A stretch of DNA of 64,000 nt. Source: Cupriavidus laharis (GTDB lineage: Bacteria > Pseudomonadota > Gammaproteobacteria > Burkholderiales > Burkholderiaceae). Positions 1 to 8,842 of this stretch are shown one piece after another. The number at the start of each line of letters is the position of its first letter. Position 1 is the first letter of the stretch. A program made the position numbers and the translations under genes. Below the pieces are notes generated by a model. That model was not told the DNA's origin, searched no databases, and was given only the letters and a program-made list of their open reading frames with translations. The stretch lies in assembly GCF_914271435.1 (NCBI RefSeq), contig NZ_CAJZAI010000003.1, forward strand, positions 248,001-312,000, given 5' to 3'.

Positions 1-1
1 G

Positions 2-232
2 GTCAACGTGGTGTGCCCGGGGCCGACGCAGACCGCGCTGTTCGAAGACTACAAGCAGGGCGCCGGCAACCCCGAGAAGCTCGTGGAAGCGTTCACGCGC
101 TCGATTCCGCTCGGCCGCATCGGCCAGCCCGACGACCTGCCCGGCGCCATTGCCTTCTTTGCCAGCGACGACGCGGCATTCATCACCGGACAGGTACTCA
201 GCGTGTCCGGCGGACTGACCATGAACGGCTGA
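2..232 (+). CDS. 3' end of SDR dehydrogenase, probable 2-hydroxycyclohexanecarboxyl-CoA dehydrogenase (BadH-like), partial
   Basis: Only the last ~76 residues are in the window; the gene starts upstream. The visible part has the typical C-terminal half of a short-chain dehydrogenase: the V-C-P-G-P-T segment after the active-site helix, the R-I-G-Q-P-D-D loop and a terminal I-T-G-Q-V-L-x-V-x-G-G motif. SDRs with this tail oxidise hydroxyacyl-CoA or other alcohols with NAD(P). The gene directly precedes badI, aliB and aliA. In that pathway the SDR BadH converts 2-hydroxy- to 2-ketocyclohexanecarboxyl-CoA, so this role is inferred from context. The catalytic Ser-Tyr-Lys part lies outside the window, so the specific assignment cannot be tested here. 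Confidence 0.7.
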   Translation, partial: VNVVCPGPTQTALFEDYKQGAGNPEKLVEAFTRSIPLGRIGQPDDLPGAIAFFASDDAAFITGQVLSVSGGLTMNG

Positions 233-273
233 TGGCCGCGCCAGACAAGGCACCACACAGGAGACGGAACACC

Positions 274-1056
274 ATGCAATACGAAGACATCCGCTACGAA
301 GTCCGCAACGGCGCGGCCTGGATCATCATCAACCGCCCGGAAAAGATGAACGCCTTCCGCGGCCGCACCTGCGACGAGCTGATCCACGCGATCAACCGCG
401 CGGGCTATGACCGCGAGATCGGCGCGATCGTGCTGGCCGGTGCCGGTGACAAGGCCTTCTGCACCGGCGGCGATCAGTCCGCCCATGAAGGCCAGTACGA
501 CGGGCGCGGCACCATCGGCCTGCCGATGGAAGAGCTGCACAACGCCATTCGCGACGTACCCAAGCCCGTCATCGCGCGCGTGCAGGGCTATGCCGTCGGC
601 GGCGGCAACGTGCTGTGCACGATCTGCGATTTCACAATCGCCTCCGAAAAGGCCGTGTTCGGGCAGGTCGGGCCGAAGGTCGGCTCGGTCGATCCCGGCT
701 ACGGCACGGCCTTCCTCGCGCGCGTCGTTGGCGAAAAGAAGGCGCGCGAGATCTGGTATCTGTGCCGCCGCTACCCTGCTGCCGAGGCGCTGGCGATGGG
801 CCTGGTCAACGCCGTGGTGCCGCATGAGCAGCTCGATGCCGAGGTGCAGAAGTGGTGCGACGAGATCCTGGAGAAGAGCCCGACCGCCATCGCCATCGCC
901 AAGCGCTCGTTCAACATGGACACCGCCCACCAGAGCGGCATCGCCGGCATGGGCATGTATGCGCTCAAGCTCTACTACGACACCGAGGAATCGCGCGAGG
1001 GCGTCAAGGCTTTCCAGGAAAAGCGCAAGCCCGAGTTCCGCAAGTATGCGAAGTGA
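274..1056 (+). CDS. badI: 2-ketocyclohexanecarboxyl-CoA hydrolase (BadI)
   Basis: A 260-residue crotonase-superfamily protein. It closely matches what I know of Rhodopseudomonas palustris BadI, including W-I-I-I-N-R-P-x-K-M-N-A-F-R-G near the N-terminus, C-T-G-G-D-Q in the first oxyanion-hole segment, G-Y-A-V-G-G-G-N in the second, and a K-R-K-P-E-F-R-K-Y tail. BadI opens the ring of 2-ketocyclohexanecarboxyl-CoA hydrolytically, giving pimeloyl-CoA. The ATG at 274 follows a GGAGACGG ribosome-binding sequence, which decides the start. It lies 41 nt after the dehydrogenase and 21 nt before the acyl-CoA dehydrogenase, consistent with one operon. A generic enoyl-CoA hydratase is the alternative, but the BadI-like tail and the neighbours argue against it. 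Confidence 0.9.
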   Translation: MQYEDIRYEVRNGAAWIIINRPEKMNAFRGRTCDELIHAINRAGYDREIGAIVLAGAGDKAFCTGGDQSAHEGQYDGRGTIGLPMEELHNAIRDVPKPVIARVQGYAVGGGNVLCTICDFTIASEKAVFGQVGPKVGSVDPGYGTAFLARVVGEKKAREIWYLCRRYPAAEALAMGLVNAVVPHEQLDAEVQKWCDEILEKSPTAIAIAKRSFNMDTAHQSGIAGMGMYALKLYYDTEESREGVKAFQEKRKPEFRKYAK

Positions 1057-1077
1057 GCGAAACAAGCAGAGAACGCC

Positions 1078-2229
1078 ATGAATCCCTACCTTGACGAAGA
1101 CTTGTCGGCGCTGGCCGAGCATGCCCGCCGCTTTGCCGACGCGCGCGTCGCGCCCGGCTACCTGGAGCGCGACCGTACCCGCGTGCTCGATCGCGCGCTG
1201 ATGCGCGAGATGGGCGAGATGGGCTTTATCGCGCCGGAGCTGCCGGAACAGTATGGCGGGCAGGGCATGGGCTCGCTCGCGGCCGGCGTGATCCACGAAG
1301 CGGTGGCGCGCGCCGACCTGAGCCTGTCGTACATCAACCTGCTGGCTTCGCTGAACGGGCAGATCCTGGCGCACCATGCGCGGCCGGAGATTGCCGGCCC
1401 GTGGCTGCAGCGCCTGACTCGCGGCGAAGCGCTGCTGGCGATTGCGCTGACCGAGCCGCGCGGCGGCTCGGACGCGGCCAGCCTGCGCCTGCGCATGGAG
1501 CGCGATGGCGACCACTATGTGCTCAACGGCGAGAAAACGTCGATTTCTGCCGCAGACCAGGCCGATGCCGCGGTGGTGTTCGCGCGCAGCGGTTCGGTCG
1601 AGTCGGGCGCGCGCGGCGTGTCGGCGCTGCTGGTGCCGATGGACCTGCCGGGCATCACGCGCAACCGCTTCGATTGCCATGGCCAGCGTGCCATCGGCCG
1701 CGGCTCGATCTTCTTCGAGAACGTGCGCGTGCCGGCGAGCCACCTGCTCGGCAAGGAAGGCGAGGGCTTCGTGCAGGTGATGCAGGGCTTCGATTTCTCG
1801 CGCGCGCTGATCGGCCTGCAGGTGCTCGCGGTGGCGCAGGCGGCGCTGGATGAAACCTGGGAATACGTGGCGGAGCGCCAGGCCTTCGGGAAGCCGCTGT
1901 CGGCGTTCCAGGGTGTGTCGCATCCGCTCGCGGACTTCGAGACGCAGGTCACGGCCGCGCGCCTGCTGTGCCTGCAGACGCTGTGGCTGAAGGACCGTGG
2001 CCTGCTGCATACCGCCGAAGCCGCGATGTGCAAGTGGTGGGCCCCCAAGCTGGCGTACGACGTGGTGCACCAGTGCCTGCTTTCGTTCGGCCACGGCGGC
2101 TATGACAGGGGTGCGATGGAGCAGCGCCTGCGCGACGTGCTCGGCTTCCAGATCGGCGACGGCACCGCGCAGATCATGAAGACCATCATCGCGCGCACGC
2201 GCGCAGGGCGCGAAGCGGTGCCGGCCTGA
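1078..2229 (+). CDS. aliB: Acyl-CoA dehydrogenase, probable cyclohexanecarboxyl-CoA dehydrogenase (AliB-like)
   Basis: A 383-residue FAD-dependent acyl-CoA dehydrogenase of normal family length. N-terminal helices lead to the E-L-P-E-Q-Y-G-G-Q-G segment. The FAD/substrate motif A-L-T-E-P-R-G-G-S-D is near residue 125, R-Q-A-F-G-K-P-L near 270, and the C-terminal helix ends in G-D-G-T-A-Q-I-M-K, which contacts FAD. In the cyclohexanecarboxylate pathway AliB introduces the double bond to give cyclohex-1-ene-1-carboxyl-CoA. The substrate is inferred from the adjacent badI and ligase genes rather than from a residue signature. It sits 21 nt after badI and 44 nt before the ligase. Confidence 0.8.
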   Translation: MNPYLDEDLSALAEHARRFADARVAPGYLERDRTRVLDRALMREMGEMGFIAPELPEQYGGQGMGSLAAGVIHEAVARADLSLSYINLLASLNGQILAHHARPEIAGPWLQRLTRGEALLAIALTEPRGGSDAASLRLRMERDGDHYVLNGEKTSISAADQADAAVVFARSGSVESGARGVSALLVPMDLPGITRNRFDCHGQRAIGRGSIFFENVRVPASHLLGKEGEGFVQVMQGFDFSRALIGLQVLAVAQAALDETWEYVAERQAFGKPLSAFQGVSHPLADFETQVTAARLLCLQTLWLKDRGLLHTAEAAMCKWWAPKLAYDVVHQCLLSFGHGGYDRGAMEQRLRDVLGFQIGDGTAQIMKTIIARTRAGREAVPA

Positions 2230-2273
2230 CGCGGCGACGACCGCCCGAGCCATCCGACAACGAGGAGACACCC

Positions 2274-3935
<1,662 letters not shown>

Positions 3936-3964
3936 CTGACAGGCCAGCGCTACATCTGGTAAAA

Positions 3965-3991
3965 GCGGGGAGACGCTATGCTTCTCCCCGC
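3965..3991 (-). terminator. Hairpin terminator between convergent units
   Basis: A perfect 9-bp stem (3965-3973 with 3983-3991, GCGGGGAGA type) closes a 9-nt loop. Read on the - strand it is followed directly by TTTT, so it looks like an intrinsic terminator for the DUF2917/hydrolase unit. It may also stop the aliA transcript coming from the left, although the + side lacks a T-run. Confidence 0.65.
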
Positions 3992-4000
3992 TGCAAAGCG

Positions 4001-4324
4001 CTAACTGCCAGTGTGCAAAGGGTGGGCCAGCCCCAGCAGGCGCCTGAGCCGGCTACGCCAGCCGCTGGCGGCATCGCTGCCCGATCGGCAACGTGTGACG
4101 TGCAGTGTGGCTGGGGTGACAGCGTACAATTCCACGCGGCTGGCTTCGGGCAGCGTGAAGCTCTCGCTGGCGGCCAGGGATGTGTCCTTTGGATCGCCGT
4201 CGCGGATCAGCCACAGCTCGCCCGCAGTGCAGCGCACCGCAACGCGTTCGCCCGGATCGGCCACTACGCGTAGCGAGGCGCGCGCGGGCAAGGTGGCTGT
4301 CATGTCGTTGCTGACCAGGAACAT
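4001..4324 (-). CDS. DUF2917 domain protein
   Basis: A 107-residue protein whose core (L-R-V-x-A-D-P-G-E-R-V then C-T-A-G-E-L-W-L-I-R-D-G-D-P-K-D) fits the small beta-rich DUF2917 family common in Burkholderiales. Function is unknown. The ATG at 4324 was chosen because GGGAGA stands about 6 nt upstream. A second ATG at 4303 would give an ATGA overlap with the hydrolase stop but has no ribosome-binding sequence. The gene overlaps the end of the upstream hydrolase by 25 nt, so the two are co-transcribed and probably translationally coupled. The C-terminus is basic. No membrane segment or signal peptide is evident. Confidence 0.65.
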   Translation of the reverse strand: MFLVSNDMTATLPARASLRVVADPGERVAVRCTAGELWLIRDGDPKDTSLAASESFTLPEASRVELYAVTPATLHVTRCRSGSDAASGWRSRLRRLLGLAHPLHTGS

Positions 4325-5304
4325 GTCGGTTCTCCCGCGTTCACTGCAAGGCCGGGCCGCGCCAGCCCTGGCAAAGGCTGCGCTGGCGCCGGGCTGATAA
4401 AGTCGGCGATGCGCGCGATGACGCCGGCATCCTGCAGGATGCGCCGGTGGCCCAGGCCTTCGGTTGTCACCAATTGCGCCCGGGGCCACGCGCCTGCAAT
4501 GGCGGCACCATCCTCCCAGCGTACTTCGCGGTCGTGCCGGTCATGGACGACCAGCGTGGGTGGCACGGGGCGTGTGCGGCCCACATCCGGCACGTTGAAG
4601 GCGGACCAGGGCATGCCCAGCCATTGCTCGCTGTTGCGCTGCATGCGCGCGAGCACGCGCGGACCGATGCCGAGCCGCCAGGCCATGGTTGCGCAGGCGG
4701 CGTGCATATCGGCAGGCGGGCCTACCATCACGGCGGCGCGCACCGGCAGGCCTTCCCGAATGGCGAGCGCGCTTGCGGCGCTACCCAGCGAGTGCGAAAT
4801 CACTGCGTGCACGGGGCCGGCGTGCCACGCCGCTGCCAACAGCGAGCGCGACATTTCGGGTACCGAAGTCTGCGTGTTGCCGCGCACCCCTGCATCGGAG
4901 GCACCGTGCGACAGCGCATCGAAGGCCGCCACGCGCATGCCGGCGGCCAGCAGCCCGTCCACCACCGCATGCCACTGGCCCGCGTGGCCGCCCCAGCCAT
5001 GGGCCAGCAGCACGACAGGGCCTTGACTGCCCCAGCGGTAGACGCGCACGCGCCGGCTGGGCCCATGGCCAACGACCAGCGCCCATTCTGCACGCGCGCG
5101 CTCAAGTACGCGCAATGCAGCGCCGTTCGGTATCGCATGCGGCGGGCCGAACCACAGCCTCTCCAGCGCCCGCGCGGTGCCCGCCGGGTTTAGCAAGCTG
5201 CCGGCCTGCCAGCGCAGGCGTGTCAGGGCGCCCGGTGCCCCTTGGCCCGGAGCCGCTTGCTTCACGGCGGGGCCTGGGGCCGATGATGAAAGTCCTTGCC
5301 TCAC
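4300..5304 (-). CDS. Alpha/beta hydrolase
   Basis: A roughly 334-residue serine hydrolase of the alpha/beta fold. It has the oxyanion-type loop L-L-A-H-G-W-G-G-H, a nucleophile elbow S-H-S-L-G (a variant of G-x-S-x-G), an acidic loop V-V-H-D-R-H-D-R-E and a late G-L-G-H-R-R that supplies the histidine, so a full triad is present. The GTG at 5304 is preferred over a TTG at 5349 because GGAGG lies 8 nt before it. The substrate is unknown; esterase or lipase-like activity is an inference from fold. It lies downstream of the TetR gene on the same strand. A copy of the likely TetR operator sits in its promoter, so TetR control is probable. Confidence 0.75.
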   Translation of the reverse strand: MRQGLSSSAPGPAVKQAAPGQGAPGALTRLRWQAGSLLNPAGTARALERLWFGPPHAIPNGAALRVLERARAEWALVVGHGPSRRVRVYRWGSQGPVVLLAHGWGGHAGQWHAVVDGLLAAGMRVAAFDALSHGASDAGVRGNTQTSVPEMSRSLLAAAWHAGPVHAVISHSLGSAASALAIREGLPVRAAVMVGPPADMHAACATMAWRLGIGPRVLARMQRNSEQWLGMPWSAFNVPDVGRTRPVPPTLVVHDRHDREVRWEDGAAIAGAWPRAQLVTTEGLGHRRILQDAGVIARIADFISPAPAQPLPGLARPGLAVNAGEPTCSWSATT

Positions 5305-5372
5305 AACAAACACCTCCAACTGATTTGGCGCGTGGATCTGTCCGGCCAAGGCCCTTCGTGCCCGTCCACACT

Positions 5373-5394
5373 GTTATAAAGAACGACCAGTCGT
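5373..5394 (-). promoter_or_regulatory. Hydrolase promoter -10 with TetR-type operator
   Basis: On the - strand a TATAAC -10 element (5378-5373) is preceded 5 nt upstream by the palindrome ACGACTGGTCGT (5394-5383). The core CGAC-YR-GTCG also occurs inside the tetR promoter at 6069-6078. Two near-identical palindromes in the promoters of a TetR gene and its downstream neighbour suggest repressor sites. No good -35 box is visible here. Confidence 0.55.
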
Positions 5395-5443
5395 GCTTTT
5401 TTTGAGAAAACCCAGCGCCATCGTCCGGAATCCTTAGGGGGCT

Positions 5444-6052
5444 TCAGCCTGCCGTCGACGTCTGCTGACGGGCACGGCTGAGTAGGCCGGCAAACGCGCG
5501 CCGCGCCATGGTTTCGGCGTCGCTCCGGCCCAGCAGCTTGAACGACTGCTGGAACGACATGCCGATGCCCACCATGTCGAATGCGAACTGGCGCGCATCG
5601 ACGTCAGCGGCAAACTGGCCTTCTTCGACGCAGTCCGTCACCACGCGGGCGATGGTGCTGTGCCAGTCCTTCAGCGACTGCACCACCTGGTCGCGGATCG
5701 TGCCCGGCTTGTCCCGGTATTCCTGCCCGAGTGCCGTGAACAGGCAGCGCCCCTGGGTCACGGTGCCGCCCAGCCATTCGAGATAGCCTTCGAACAGCGC
5801 CTCCAGCCGCGGCACGCCGCGCGGCTGGCGCATGGCAGGGCGCACGACCATTGCGGCAAAGCGTTCCGTGGCCAGTTCCAGAACGGCCTGCTGCAACACC
5901 TCCTTCGATTTGAAGTGTGCATACAGCCCGCTCTTGGACATATTCGTATCTGCCGCCAGACTTGCCAGCGAAAGCTGTTCGAAGCCGACCCGGGCGGCTG
6001 TGTCGAGCGCCTGTTCGATGATGGCGTTGCGCGTAAGCTGGCCTTTTTGCAT
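5444..6052 (-). CDS. TetR/AcrR family transcriptional regulator
   Basis: A 202-residue regulator with the normal TetR layout. The N-terminal helix-turn-helix spans about residues 8-52 (T-R-N-A-I-I-E-Q-A-L, then L-A-A-D-T-N-M-S-K-S-G-L-Y-A-H-F-K-S-K). An all-helical ligand and dimerisation domain follows. The ligand cannot be predicted. The hydrolase and DUF2917 genes lie downstream on the same strand and are the likely targets together with tetR itself, because matching palindromes occur in both promoters. The ATG at 6052 has no ribosome-binding sequence and lies only 7 nt after a -10 box, suggesting a leaderless mRNA. Confidence 0.88.
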   Translation of the reverse strand: MQKGQLTRNAIIEQALDTAARVGFEQLSLASLAADTNMSKSGLYAHFKSKEVLQQAVLELATERFAAMVVRPAMRQPRGVPRLEALFEGYLEWLGGTVTQGRCLFTALGQEYRDKPGTIRDQVVQSLKDWHSTIARVVTDCVEEGQFAADVDARQFAFDMVGIGMSFQQSFKLLGRSDAETMARRAFAGLLSRARQQTSTAG

Positions 6053-6059
6053 GGAATGC

Positions 6060-6087
6060 AGAATAGCACGACCGGTCGGTTTGTCAA
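6060..6087 (-). promoter_or_regulatory. tetR promoter with operator in the spacer
   Basis: On the - strand TTGACA (6087-6082), a 16-nt spacer and TATTCT (6065-6060) form a sigma70-type promoter. The spacer contains the perfect palindrome CGACCGGTCG (6069-6078), so a bound repressor would block polymerase; autoregulation is inferred. The predicted transcription start falls at about 6053, immediately before the ATG at 6052. Confidence 0.65.
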
Positions 6088-6348
6088 CGAAATTACCACT
6101 ACGTGGCTGAGGGCATGCAAGTCATGCGCAACCGGCGTCAACGCAATCGGTACATTGTCGTTAGTGTCAGGGCGGTGCGACGATTTAGTGCAGTATCCGG
6201 CCCATAGACAGCCGGCTTTGGCGCCGGATAATCTCGTTGCAAGAAATCTGCACAAAGTGTTTCGGCAGTTACATACGGAATGCTTTGCGTGCTCTATACT
6301 CGAATGCACGTCCGCGCACTTTTTTTTCACTGGTGACTGGAGACCGAC

Positions 6349-6723
6349 ATGAACAGTACAGCCGTGCCAAGAGGCGCTAGCGAACCGTTCCGGCAACTGC
6401 GGGCGTTGCGTCGAGCGCGCAAGCTGAAGCAGGAAGACGTTGCCCGTAAGGCTGGGATTTCGCGAGAAGCCTACCTGCGCGCAGAGTCTGGCCAGGCCGA
6501 TCCCCGCATGTCGACCTTCCTGGCCGCATGCGAAGCCCTGGGGCTTGAAGTCGTTCTGGCGCCGCAGCATCTTGCTGCCGACGTAAACGCATTCATCGCC
6601 AGCCGCAATGGTGGTGTCACGGCAGCCTCGATGGCCGGCCAGGCGGCCGCCCCGAGTGCGCCGGCGACAGCGGCCAGCCCGGCTACCGGCAGCTTCGGCT
6701 CCGGTTCAGGCGAGGGCCACTAG
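6349..6723 (+). CDS. XRE-family helix-turn-helix protein
   Basis: A 124-residue protein. Residues about 14-70 form a Cro/C1-type helix-turn-helix: F-R-Q-L-R-A-L-R-R-A-R-K-L-K-Q-E-D-V-A, then A-G-I-S-R-E-A-Y-L-R-A-E-S-G, then a third-helix region ending in C-E-A-L-G-L-E-V-V-L. The last ~40 residues are Ala/Ser/Gly/Pro-rich and probably disordered. It probably regulates transcription; targets are unknown. The ATG follows GGAG at good spacing. A TATACT -10-like element at 6295-6300 could serve it. It is divergent from tetR and appears monocistronic. Small XRE proteins can be antitoxins, but no toxin gene adjoins it. Confidence 0.8.
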   Translation: MNSTAVPRGASEPFRQLRALRRARKLKQEDVARKAGISREAYLRAESGQADPRMSTFLAACEALGLEVVLAPQHLAADVNAFIASRNGGVTAASMAGQAAAPSAPATAASPATGSFGSGSGEGH

Positions 6724-6799
6724 CCAGCCTTCCCATGACTGCCTGACCGGCCACGTTCCAGACGGGCCGGCACAGGTGGCCCACTGCCGGACAGGTGGG

Positions 6800-6845
6800 C
6801 GACAGCAACCGGCACAGTGCGCTCGCACTGTGCCGGTTGCTGTCG
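6800..6845. repeat. 46-bp palindrome, 22-bp perfect stem with 2-nt centre
   Basis: Positions 6800-6821 and 6824-6845 are exact reverse complements separated by CT. The RNA would fold into a very stable hairpin on either strand. It lies 76 nt after the XRE gene stop in a 415-bp gap (6724-7138). No T-run follows it on the + strand, so it is not a textbook intrinsic terminator. It may still terminate or stabilise the XRE transcript, or be a repeated extragenic palindrome. Apart from this hairpin and the promoter at 6993-7049, I see nothing coding in the gap. Confidence 0.75.
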
Positions 6846-6992
6846 TTCGGAGTATCCCTTCGGTCTACTGCCGCGCCGCCGACACATTCCCGCGGCTTGC
6901 TTTCTTCCCTGCGGTTTTTCTCCGCGTTTTTCCTGTTTCCCGCCTACAACTTCAGTGATGTGCGCTTTTCCGCGCGCGCCCCTGGCAGTGGT

Positions 6993-7021
6993 TTGACACG
7001 TTCTTGCTGAATGATTACGAT
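6993..7021 (+). promoter_or_regulatory. Promoter of the homogentisate operon
   Basis: A consensus -35 TTGACA (6993-6998), a 17-nt spacer and TACGAT (7016-7021) fit a sigma70 promoter well. The next gene starts at 7139, leaving a leader of about 110 nt that contains operator-like repeats. Confidence 0.7.
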
Positions 7022-7049
7022 ATGGTAAATGCATTACGCATTCCGTAAT
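7014..7049. promoter_or_regulatory. Operator-like repeats overlapping and following the -10
   Basis: ATTACG occurs at 7014-7019 and 7033-7038, and its inverse CGTAAT at 7044-7049. The last two form a perfect inverted repeat with a 5-nt spacer. The first overlaps the -10 box and lies 19 bp (about two helix turns) from the second. The position suits a repressor such as the IclR- or MarR-type regulators known for homogentisate genes. The regulator itself is not in the window. Confidence 0.5.
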
Positions 7050-7138
7050 TCAGCCTGAAGAGCCCGGCGCATGTGCGCTGGAAAGACAAGCTCCGAGGCC
7101 CGCGGCACAGCCGGACACCGGCGTGACATGGAGACACC

Positions 7139-8836
7139 GTGGACATCAGCTACCAGACTCGTACCTTCGCGTACCAGCCATGCGCCGAGCAGCGCATGCC
7201 GCTGGAAGGCGGTGGTATGCCTGCACTGCATCCCGTTGCGGTGGTGGGCGCGGGGCCGGTGGGACTGGCGGCGGCGATCGACCTTGCGCAGCGCGGCGTG
7301 CCTGTGGTGTTGCTCGACGACGACTGCACGCTTGCCAGCGGGTCGCGCGCGATCTGCTTCGCCAAGCGCACGCTCGATATCCTGGATCGCCTGGGCTGCG
7401 GCGAGCGCCTTGCCGCCAAGGGTGTGAGCTGGCACGTGGGCAAGGTGTTTTTCGACGCCTCGCTCGTGTACCAGTTCGACCTGCTGCCCGAAGGCGGCCA
7501 TCGCCGGCCGGCGTTCGTCAATCTGCAGCAGTACTATCTGGAAGGCTTCCTCGTGGACCGAGCTGCCGAGCTACCTGGCATCGACCTGCGCTGGCGGCAC
7601 CGCGTGTGCGATCTGGTTCAGGACCAGGAGGGCGTCTGGCTGACCGTGGAAACGCCTGATGGCACCTACCGGCTGCGCTCGCGCTATGTGGTGGCCGCCG
7701 ACGGCGCGCACAGTGCAGTGCGCTGCCTGATGGGGCTGGAAAGCAAGGGCCGCGTCTTCCGCGACCGCTTCCTGATCGCCGATGTGAAGATGTTGGCGCC
7801 GTTCCCGGCCGAGCGCTGGTTCTGGTTCAACCCGCCATTCAACCGTGGCCAGTCGGCGTTGCTGCACCGCCAGCCCGATGACGTCTGGCGTATTGATTTC
7901 CAGCTTGGCTGGGACGCGGACCCCGACACGGAGAAGCAGCCGGAGCGCGTCATACCGCGCATCCGCGCGATGCTGGGCGACGATGTCGACTTCGCGCTGG
8001 AATGGGTCAGCGTCTACACCTTCTGCTGCCAGCGCATGGATGCATTCCGCCATGGCCGCGTGCTGTTTGCCGGCGATGCCGCGCACCGTGTGTCGCCCTT
8101 CGGCGCGCGTGGCGCCAACAGCGGCGTGCAGGACGCGGAGAACCTGGCCTGGAAGCTGGCCCTGGTCGTGCAGGGCCGTGCCGACGATGCGCTGCTCGAT
8201 ACCTACGCCAGCGAACGCGAGGCAGCTGCCGACGAGAACATCCGCCATTCCACGCGTTCGACGGATTTCATCACGCCCAAGAGCGCAGTGAGCCGCACGT
8301 TCCGCGATGCCGTGCTGCGGCTGGCCCGCCAACATGCGTTTGCACGGCAACTGGTCAACAGCGGCCGCCTGTCGCAGCCGTCGGTGCTGGACGGCTCGCC
8401 GCTCAATACGCCGGACACCGACAGCTTCGCCGGCGCCATGGTGCCGGGCGCTGCCTGTGCCGACGCGCCTGTCACCGCCGGCACGCCCGCCCATGCCGGC
8501 TGGCTGCTTGGCGAAATGGGCGCCGGCTTCACCGCGATGGTGTTCGGCAGCGGGCACGGCGTTTCCCTGGAGGCGCTTGCCGCTGCGCCGGTACCAGTGA
8601 CCGTGCTGTGCGTCGTGCCTCCGGCCGAGGCCAACGCGGTACCGCCTGGCCTGCATGCCGTGACCGACACCGAAGGCCTGGCCGCACAACGCTATGACGC
8701 GCGCCCGGGCACCTGTTACCTGCTGCGTCCTGACCAGCATGTCTGCGCGCGCTGGCGCCGTTTTTCCGCGGATGCCGTACTTCGCGCCATGCAACAGGCG
8801 CTTTGCGCGCCAACGATCCAACATGCCGCTGTGTAG
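7139..8836 (+). CDS. FAD-dependent aromatic hydroxylase, possibly a hydroxyphenylacetate hydroxylase feeding homogentisate
   Basis: A 565-residue class A flavoprotein monooxygenase. It has the dinucleotide-binding G-A-G-P-V-G-L near residue 38, the middle D-G-A-H-S-A-V-R motif, and G-D-A-A-H-R-V-S-P-F-G-A-R-G-A-N near residue 315 for FAD ribityl binding. A C-terminal thioredoxin-like extension is typical of MhpA/PheA-type enzymes. These add one oxygen to phenolic acids using NAD(P)H. It precedes hmgA and fahA, so a reaction that yields homogentisate, such as 6-hydroxylation of 3-hydroxyphenylacetate (MhaA-like), is a reasonable inference but not proven. The GTG start has GGAGA 5 nt upstream. 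The next start codon follows after 6 nt. Confidence 0.75.
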   Translation: MDISYQTRTFAYQPCAEQRMPLEGGGMPALHPVAVVGAGPVGLAAAIDLAQRGVPVVLLDDDCTLASGSRAICFAKRTLDILDRLGCGERLAAKGVSWHVGKVFFDASLVYQFDLLPEGGHRRPAFVNLQQYYLEGFLVDRAAELPGIDLRWRHRVCDLVQDQEGVWLTVETPDGTYRLRSRYVVAADGAHSAVRCLMGLESKGRVFRDRFLIADVKMLAPFPAERWFWFNPPFNRGQSALLHRQPDDVWRIDFQLGWDADPDTEKQPERVIPRIRAMLGDDVDFALEWVSVYTFCCQRMDAFRHGRVLFAGDAAHRVSPFGARGANSGVQDAENLAWKLALVVQGRADDALLDTYASEREAAADENIRHSTRSTDFITPKSAVSRTFRDAVLRLARQHAFARQLVNSGRLSQPSVLDGSPLNTPDTDSFAGAMVPGAACADAPVTAGTPAHAGWLLGEMGAGFTAMVFGSGHGVSLEALAAAPVPVTVLCVVPPAEANAVPPGLHAVTDTEGLAAQRYDARPGTCYLLRPDQHVCARWRRFSADAVLRAMQQALCAPTIQHAAV

Positions 8837-8842
8837 CGCGCC

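Noticed and set aside
49..2271. Very long open frame on the - strand across badI and aliB
   Set aside because: Its translation is rich in Arg, His, Ala and Gln without any domain, and it is antisense to three recognisable genes; long antisense frames are common at this GC content.
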